Source of the DNA: Streptomyces sp. TLI_146
GTDB taxonomy: Bacteria > Actinomycetota > Actinomycetes > Streptomycetales > Streptomycetaceae
Direction of reading: 5' to 3'
Length of the DNA stretch: 64,000 nt
Assembly: GCF_002846415.1 (NCBI RefSeq)
Contig: NZ_PJMX01000001.1
Coordinates: forward strand, 682,001 to 746,000
Shown one piece after another: positions 59,510-64,000 of the stretch. The notes under the pieces are model-generated. The model had not been told where the DNA came from. It ran no database searches and was given only the letters and a program-made list of their open reading frames with translations. Numbering within the stretch: the stretch's first letter is position 1; every line of letters starts with the position of its first letter. Made by a program: the position numbers and the translations under genes.

Positions 59510-61743
59510 CCCAAGGCTCTGACGTGACCGCTCGCCGACACCGCACCGCTCCCGCCGGCCACCACGCCCGCGCCCGTGCCCGCCGCATCACCCCCCGCAC
59601 CCACTGGGTCCTGCTCTGCGTGCTCGCGGTGACCCTGTCGACGGCCCTGCTGCTGCAGGGCTACACCCACCACATGTTCGGCATCACCCAGGACGACGTG
59701 ACCCGCTCCCAAGGCCGCGCCGATGCGGTGCCCAGCCAGGTGGTCCACGGCGGCCCCGTGATCGCGGATGCCTCCGGGGCCGCGCGCACCGCCCACGTCC
59801 AGGACCGCACCATCGCGCTCACCTTCGACGACGGACCCGACCCTCTCTGGACGCCGCGCATCCTGGACGTCCTGCGCCGCAACCACGTCCACGCGACGTT
59901 CTTCGTCGTCGGAACCCAGGTCGCCGCTCACCCGGACGTGGTACGCCGCATCGTCGCCGACGGCCACCAGCTCGGCATCCACACCTTCACCCATCCCGAC
60001 CTGTCCGAACTCGCCCCCTGGCAGCGCTCCTTGGAGCTGAGGGAGACCCAGCTGGCGGTCGCCGGCGCCGCCGGGGTCACCACCGCGTTGTTCAGGCCGC
60101 CGTACTCCTCGAAGTCCGACGCGCTGGACAACGCCGCATGGCCCGTCCTCGAACAGGCCGACCGGGCCGGCTACGTCACGGTCCTGTCCACCCAGGACGC
60201 CGAGGACTGGCAGCGCCCCGGCGCGGACCGCATCCTCGCCAACGCGACACCGCGCGGCCGCGCCGGGCAGATCCTGCTGATGCACGACGGCGGCGGCGAG
60301 CGGTCCCAGACCGTCACCGCGCTGAGCGCCCTGATCCCACGGCTCAAGACGCAGGGCTTCCGCTTCGCGACGGTCGGCGACGCGGTCGGCATGGCCGACC
60401 CGGCCCGGCCCGCCGGATGGACCGACCACCTCCAGGGAATGGCCTTCATCAAGGTGCTGCAGGCCGGGGACTGGGCCGTATGGCTGCTGGGCGGACTGAT
60501 GTACGCGGCCGGAGCGGTCAGCGTGCTGCGCGCGGCGATCCTGCTGATCGCCGCTCGTCGGCACCGGCGCCAGCGTATGAGGCGCCGCGGCCGGTCCTGG
60601 GGAGCGCCGGTGACCGAGCCGGTCAGCGTCATCGTTCCCGCGTACAACGAGAGCGCCGGGATCGAGGCGGCGGTGCGCTCCCTGCTCGCCTCGGACCATC
60701 CGGTGGAGATCATCGTGGTGGACGACGGTTCCACCGACGGCACCGCCGATCTGGTCGAGTCGCTGGGTCTGCCGGGGGTGCGGGTGATCCGGCAGGAGAA
60801 CGCGGGCAAACCCGCCGCGCTCAACACCGGACTCACAGCCGCCAGTTGCGAGCTGGTCGTCATGGTCGACGGCGACACGGTCTTCGAAGCTTCCACCGTC
60901 CGCACGATCGTGCAGCCCTTCGCCGACCCCCGGGTGGGCGCCGTCTCGGGCAACGCCAAGGTCGTCAACCGCGGCGGTCTGCTCGGCCGCTGGCAGCACA
61001 TCGAGTACGTGGTCGGCTTCAACCTCGACCGCCGTCTGTTCGACCTCGCCGAGTGCATGCCCACCGTCCCCGGAGCCGTGGGCGCGTTCCGCCGCCGGGC
61101 GCTGCTCGCTCTCGGCGGCGTCAGCGACGTCACCCTCGCCGAGGACACCGACCTCACCATGGCGCTGTGCCGCGACGGCTGGCGTGTGGTCTACGAGGAG
61201 CGGGCGGTGGCCTGGACCGAGGCACCCGCGTCGCTGAACGCCCTGTGGCGGCAGCGCTACCGCTGGTGCTACGGCACCCTGCAAGCGATGTGGAAGCACC
61301 GCGGCGCACTGGTGCAGCGCGGTGCCGCAGGAAAACTGGGCCGCCGCGGTCTGGTCTACCTGCTGCTCTTCCAGGTGCTGCTGCCGCTGCTCGCGCCCGT
61401 CGTGGACATCTTCGCCCTCTACGGGCTGCTCTTCCTCGATCCGATCCGGATCATCGGGCTGTGGCTGGCCTTCCTTCTCCTGCAAATGGCGATGGGCCTG
61501 TACGCGTTCCGCCTGGACAGAGAGCGCCCCGGCCCCCTGTGGAGCCTGCCGTTGCAGCAGTTCGTCTACCGGCAGCTGATGTACCTGGTGGTCATCCAGT
61601 CGGTCTTCACCGCGATGTCCGGCTCCAGACTCAAATGGCAACGCATGGAGCGCTACGGCAGCCTGCGGGCTCCGGGCGTGAAACCCGCGGGTGACGACCG
61701 CGCTCCAGTCGTTACCTATCCGAACCCGCACGAGGAAAACTAG
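59506..61743 (+). CDS. matB: Polysaccharide deacetylase / GT2 glycosyltransferase fusion (MatB-like)
   Basis: A 745-residue membrane protein. After an N-terminal helix at about residues 28-48, a NodB-type deacetylase domain spans about 95-300: ALTFDDGPDPLW with the metal Asp residues and HTFTHPDL with the two metal His. A helix near 325-350 leads to a GT2 domain at about 370-600: VSVIVPAYNES, VDDGSTDGT, VDGDTVF, EDTDLT and QRYRW, all motifs of a processive beta-glycan synthase. Three or four helices close the protein. This fusion is what the Streptomyces MatB protein looks like; MatAB makes a poly-beta-1,6-GlcNAc-like surface polymer that glues hyphae into pellets. The polymer here is inferred. 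Confidence 0.87.
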   Translation: MTQGSDVTARRHRTAPAGHHARARARRITPRTHWVLLCVLAVTLSTALLLQGYTHHMFGITQDDVTRSQGRADAVPSQVVHGGPVIADASGAARTAHVQDRTIALTFDDGPDPLWTPRILDVLRRNHVHATFFVVGTQVAAHPDVVRRIVADGHQLGIHTFTHPDLSELAPWQRSLELRETQLAVAGAAGVTTALFRPPYSSKSDALDNAAWPVLEQADRAGYVTVLSTQDAEDWQRPGADRILANATPRGRAGQILLMHDGGGERSQTVTALSALIPRLKTQGFRFATVGDAVGMADPARPAGWTDHLQGMAFIKVLQAGDWAVWLLGGLMYAAGAVSVLRAAILLIAARRHRRQRMRRRGRSWGAPVTEPVSVIVPAYNESAGIEAAVRSLLASDHPVEIIVVDDGSTDGTADLVESLGLPGVRVIRQENAGKPAALNTGLTAASCELVVMVDGDTVFEASTVRTIVQPFADPRVGAVSGNAKVVNRGGLLGRWQHIEYVVGFNLDRRLFDLAECMPTVPGAVGAFRRRALLALGGVSDVTLAEDTDLTMALCRDGWRVVYEERAVAWTEAPASLNALWRQRYRWCYGTLQAMWKHRGALVQRGAAGKLGRRGLVYLLLFQVLLPLLAPVVDIFALYGLLFLDPIRIIGLWLAFLLLQMAMGLYAFRLDRERPGPLWSLPLQQFVYRQLMYLVVIQSVFTAMSGSRLKWQRMERYGSLRAPGVKPAGDDRAPVVTYPNPHEEN

Positions 61744-61787
61744 GTCCTGCCGGTGGGGTGATACGCGCCTCCGTAGATGCAGATGCA

Positions 61788-61828
61788 GAAAGACGCTCGG
61801 CCGGGAATGTCCCGGCCGAGCGTCTTTC
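61788..61828. terminator. Perfect bidirectional hairpin terminator
   Basis: A 19-bp perfect inverted repeat (61788-61806 with 61810-61828) with a three-base ATG loop, ending in CTTTCTT. It lies between the convergent MatB-like gene and the transglycosylase-like gene and can stop transcription from both sides. The reverse direction also ends in a pyrimidine-rich stretch. Confidence 0.9.
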
Positions 61829-61851
61829 TTGCGTGTGCTGCCGCTGGTGGC

Positions 61852-62256
61852 TTAGTACCAGTGGTGGGCCTGCCAGAAGTTCCAGGCGCCGACGGGGCTG
61901 CCGTAGCGGTCGTTCATGTAGTCCAGGCCCCACTTGATCTGGGTGGCGGGGTTGGTCTTCCAGTCCGCGCCGGCCGAGGCCATCTTCGAGGCGGGCAGGG
62001 CCTGGACCAGGCCGTAGGCGCCCGAGGAGGAGTTCGTGGCGGTGTGGTCCCAGCCACTCTCGTGGGAGACGATGTTGCTGAACGCCGCGAACTGCGCCGG
62101 GTCCTTGATCATCTGCTGGGCGATCGCCTTGGCGCTCACCGGGGCCGCCTGGGCGGGAACGGTGGCGAGCAGGGAACCGGCGGCACCGAGGGCCACGACG
62201 GTACCCGCGAGGGTCTTCTTCGAAGCGGCGATGCGGCGGATGACGGACTGGGACAC
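61852..62256 (-). CDS. Secreted lytic-transglycosylase-like protein
   Basis: A 134-residue product starting at a GTG with AAAGG seven bases upstream (a longer frame to 62295 has no binding site). The Sec signal covers about residues 1-38 (SKKTLAGTVVALGAAGSLLATVPAQAAP). The mature part has the SLT-like motif NIVSHESGWDHTATNSSSGAYGLVQALP, with the catalytic Glu at about residue 69, and ends IKWGLDYMNDRYGSPVGAWNFW followed by HHWY. This is the small secreted transglycosylase-like family widespread in Streptomyces, probably acting on peptidoglycan. It has no cell-wall-binding repeat. Confidence 0.87.
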   Translation of the reverse strand: MSQSVIRRIAASKKTLAGTVVALGAAGSLLATVPAQAAPVSAKAIAQQMIKDPAQFAAFSNIVSHESGWDHTATNSSSGAYGLVQALPASKMASAGADWKTNPATQIKWGLDYMNDRYGSPVGAWNFWQAHHWY

Positions 62257-62725
62257 AGGCAGGCCTTTCACAGGGGACGAGGACGGTCGCGGCATGCCAG
62301 GGGCATGCGTGAGCCACTCACGCGAGGGAGAGGGGTTCGTCTGCGGCGGGAGGAAAACACCCGGGCCGCTCGGCGACTCATCCAGTTCTACCGACCCCCG
62401 ACCGCCCTGGCAACGACCCCTCTTACTAGGCGGCCTCGCAGCCGGGGACCAGCGGCCCCCGCCCGCCCGGGACGGGATCCGTGCAGGTGAGAGCCCGTCC
62501 CAGGGACCGCCGTCGGGGCCGTGGGGGGCTACTAGCCTCCTACGTATGTGACGTGGGTCCTATGGGCCGAGTCACCCCCAACCCACCCAAATGTCACGAA
62601 AAGTAACCATCTATACCCTTCCGAGATGCCGGTGAGACAGGGCGACCACCTCGGAAACAGAGGAAGACGGCGGACCGGACACACGGCTTCACAGGCCTCC
62701 GTCACGCCCCCGGCGGAAGCGGCAC
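62257..62725. other. Long leader region upstream of the transglycosylase-like gene
   Basis: About 470 non-coding bases between the secreted transglycosylase and the acyl-CoA synthetase-like gene. It is long enough for a structured 5' leader and contains several GC-rich inverted repeats. Secreted cell-wall lytic genes in Streptomyces often have c-di-AMP riboswitches in such leaders, but I could not recognise that motif here by eye. No gene is visible. Confidence 0.4.
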
Positions 62726-64000
62726 CTACCGAGTGTCCACGGCCGTACTCGTCCACGCCGCGCGCAGCGCCTTCTTGTCCACCTTGCCGACCTTGGTCGT
62801 CGGCAGCTGGTCGAGCAGGACCGTCTTGCGGGGCGTGTACAGGTCCCCCAGCTCGGCGGTCACCGCGTCCGCGACCGCGTCCGGGTCGACATCGGCGCCC
62901 TCGGCCGTGGCCAGGAAGATCTGTACCGCCTCCCCGTAGGCCTCGTCCGGCACACCCAGCGCTGCCGCGTTGCGCACCCCGGGGAGCGTGAGCAGGAAGT
63001 CCTCCAGGACCCGGGAGTAGACGTTGTCGCTGGTGCTGCCGGTGACGATGATGTCCTTGGCCCGGTCGACGAGGTAGAGGTATCCCTCGGCGTCGAGGTA
63101 GCCCATGTCCCCGGTACGCAGCCAGTCGCCGAAGAACGCCTCTGCGGTGCGCTGCGGGTCCTCGTAGTAACCGAGCATCACGGCCTTGCCCCGGACACAC
63201 ACCTCGCCGACCTGCCCGGCGGGCAGCACCGTCGTGCCGTCTTCGTCGCGGATCTCGATCTGGGTGTCGGATATCGCGCGGCCGCAGCTGCGCCAGAGCT
63301 CGGGCCGGCGGGCCACCTGCGAGGCGAGGTCCTCCGCGTCGAAGGCGGCGATGCCGAGCGCCTCCGACTGCCCGTAGCCCTGGCCGATCACGGGCCCGAA
63401 GACCTCGACCACCTGCTGGAGGCGGCTGGGCGAGGACGCCGCGCCGCCGACGACGATCCGCCGCAGCGCAGGCAGCGCCCCCACCTCGCACTGCGGGTGG
63501 TCGAGCAGCGCGTACAGCATGGGCGGGACGAACATGGTGGCGGTGATCCGCTCCTCGCGCAGTACCGTCAGGGCCGCGCCCGCTTCGAACTCGGGCAGCA
63601 CGACGAGGGCGCATCCGGTCACCAGTGCCTGAAGCGAGGTGAGGTGGCCGCTGGCGTGTGTGAGCAGCGTGGAGACGAGTACGCGGTCCGTACGCGGGTC
63701 CATGGTCGGGAAGAAACCTGTGGAAAGAGCGTCGCGCCCGTCCGCCTCCAGGCCCTCTGTCAGCACGTCGTACAACCGGTGGCTGTGGGCCGCGAGCTTG
63801 GGGCGGCCCAGGGTGCCGCCGGTGTAGAGGACGGTGACGGCTTCGTCCGCCGCCGGGGCGGGCACGCCCTCGGGGCGCGTCACGGGGCACCGGGCCGCCA
63901 CGGCCAGGAGATCCGTACAACCCTGCTCACTGGGGCCGACGCTGAGCAGTACGGGTGCGTGGACGCTGCGCCCGGCCGCGTCGGCGGCGCGCGCCGCGAA
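62726..64000 (-). CDS. AMP-dependent acyl-CoA synthetase-like protein, 5' part missing
   Basis: The frame runs off the right edge of the window, leaving about 424 residues. They cover the ANL fold: a degenerate A3 motif YTGGTLGRPKL (normally TSGTTGxPKG), GQGYGQSEALGI (A5), WLRTGDMGYLD (A7), LVDRAKDIIVTG (A8) and TTKVGKVDKKALR with the catalytic Lys (A10). The family joins a carboxylate to CoA through an acyl-adenylate. The changed A3 loop (Gly for Ser and Leu for Thr) may slow or alter ATP use. The substrate cannot be named; a fatty or aryl acid is usual. A GTG at 63901 within the frame is not the natural start because homologous sequence continues upstream. Confidence 0.85.
   Translation of the reverse strand, partial: FAARAADAAGRSVHAPVLLSVGPSEQGCTDLLAVAARCPVTRPEGVPAPAADEAVTVLYTGGTLGRPKLAAHSHRLYDVLTEGLEADGRDALSTGFFPTMDPRTDRVLVSTLLTHASGHLTSLQALVTGCALVVLPEFEAGAALTVLREERITATMFVPPMLYALLDHPQCEVGALPALRRIVVGGAASSPSRLQQVVEVFGPVIGQGYGQSEALGIAAFDAEDLASQVARRPELWRSCGRAISDTQIEIRDEDGTTVLPAGQVGEVCVRGKAVMLGYYEDPQRTAEAFFGDWLRTGDMGYLDAEGYLYLVDRAKDIIVTGSTSDNVYSRVLEDFLLTLPGVRNAAALGVPDEAYGEAVQIFLATAEGADVDPDAVADAVTAELGDLYTPRKTVLLDQLPTTKVGKVDKKALRAAWTSTAVDTR

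Noticed and set aside
62257..62725. c-di-AMP (ydaO-type) riboswitch upstream of the transglycosylase-like gene
   Set aside because: Position and length would fit, but I could not find the conserved core of the motif on the minus strand by eye. A covariance-model search would settle it.

Overview
The window is high-G+C DNA with the codon bias, GTG/TTG starts and ATGA/GTGA gene overlaps of an actinomycete. The gene content (a MatA/MatB-like surface-glycan pair, a CBS/BON stress cluster, a large DNRLRE-type secreted protein, a 4-hydroxyphenylglycine cassette) points to Streptomyces or a close relative. Both ends cut through genes. I saw no tRNA, rRNA, CRISPR array, insertion sequence or replication origin.

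Left arm (1-18,400). It starts with the end of a DoxX-like membrane protein. Next is a small stress-type cluster: two CBS-BON proteins, a flavodoxin, a cyclic-nucleotide-binding-domain protein and two tiny overlapping ORFs. Scattered single genes follow: a secreted SH3-like protein, an M48 metalloprotease, a pentapeptide-repeat membrane protein and several small membrane or secreted proteins. A lower-G+C pair of AlkB-like 2-oxoglutarate/Fe(II) dioxygenases sits at 9,732-11,715. After it come a secreted SGNH lipase/esterase, an MFS transporter fused to an isochorismatase-like hydrolase, and a secreted phosphocholine-type phospholipase C.

Centre (18,439-47,734). This is a nonribosomal peptide synthetase cluster. 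One tightly packed leftward transcription unit of about 28 kb holds 14 genes, with a rightward TrmB/LuxR-type regulator diverging at its head. In transcription order they encode: a small unknown protein, an MbtH-like protein, a dimethylargininase/arginine-deiminase-fold enzyme, a SyrP-like oxygenase, a free-standing A-T didomain, a type II thioesterase, HmaS, Hmo, HpgT (4-hydroxyphenylglycine synthesis), a free-standing A protein, a T-E didomain, a 2616-residue NRPS (C-A-T-C-A-T-C-T), a 2383-residue NRPS (C-A-T-C-A-T-TE), and an MFS exporter. My reading of the A-domain pocket residues predicts a hexapeptide: D-residue of unknown identity, Ser, Hpg, a trans-supplied residue (Gln-like code, possibly hydroxylated), then two residues whose codes are acidic variants of the Gln code (possibly citrulline, arginine or ornithine type). 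The third module of the first NRPS has no A domain. That gap and the free-standing A-T plus oxygenase are the most distinctive features of the cluster. I do not recognise the product.

Right arm (47,735-64,000). It begins with a decayed serine hydrolase locus, a GNAT protein and an intact serine hydrolase. A 1351-residue secreted protein follows, with DNRLRE/fibronectin-like modules and a C-terminal NlpC/amidase-like domain, with a lipoprotein gene directly downstream. Next are a GNAT gene overlapping an extra translation initiation factor IF-1, an ECF sigma factor with a membrane partner, the MatA/MatB-like pair for an extracellular GlcNAc-type polymer, a secreted transglycosylase-like protein and a truncated acyl-CoA synthetase-like gene.
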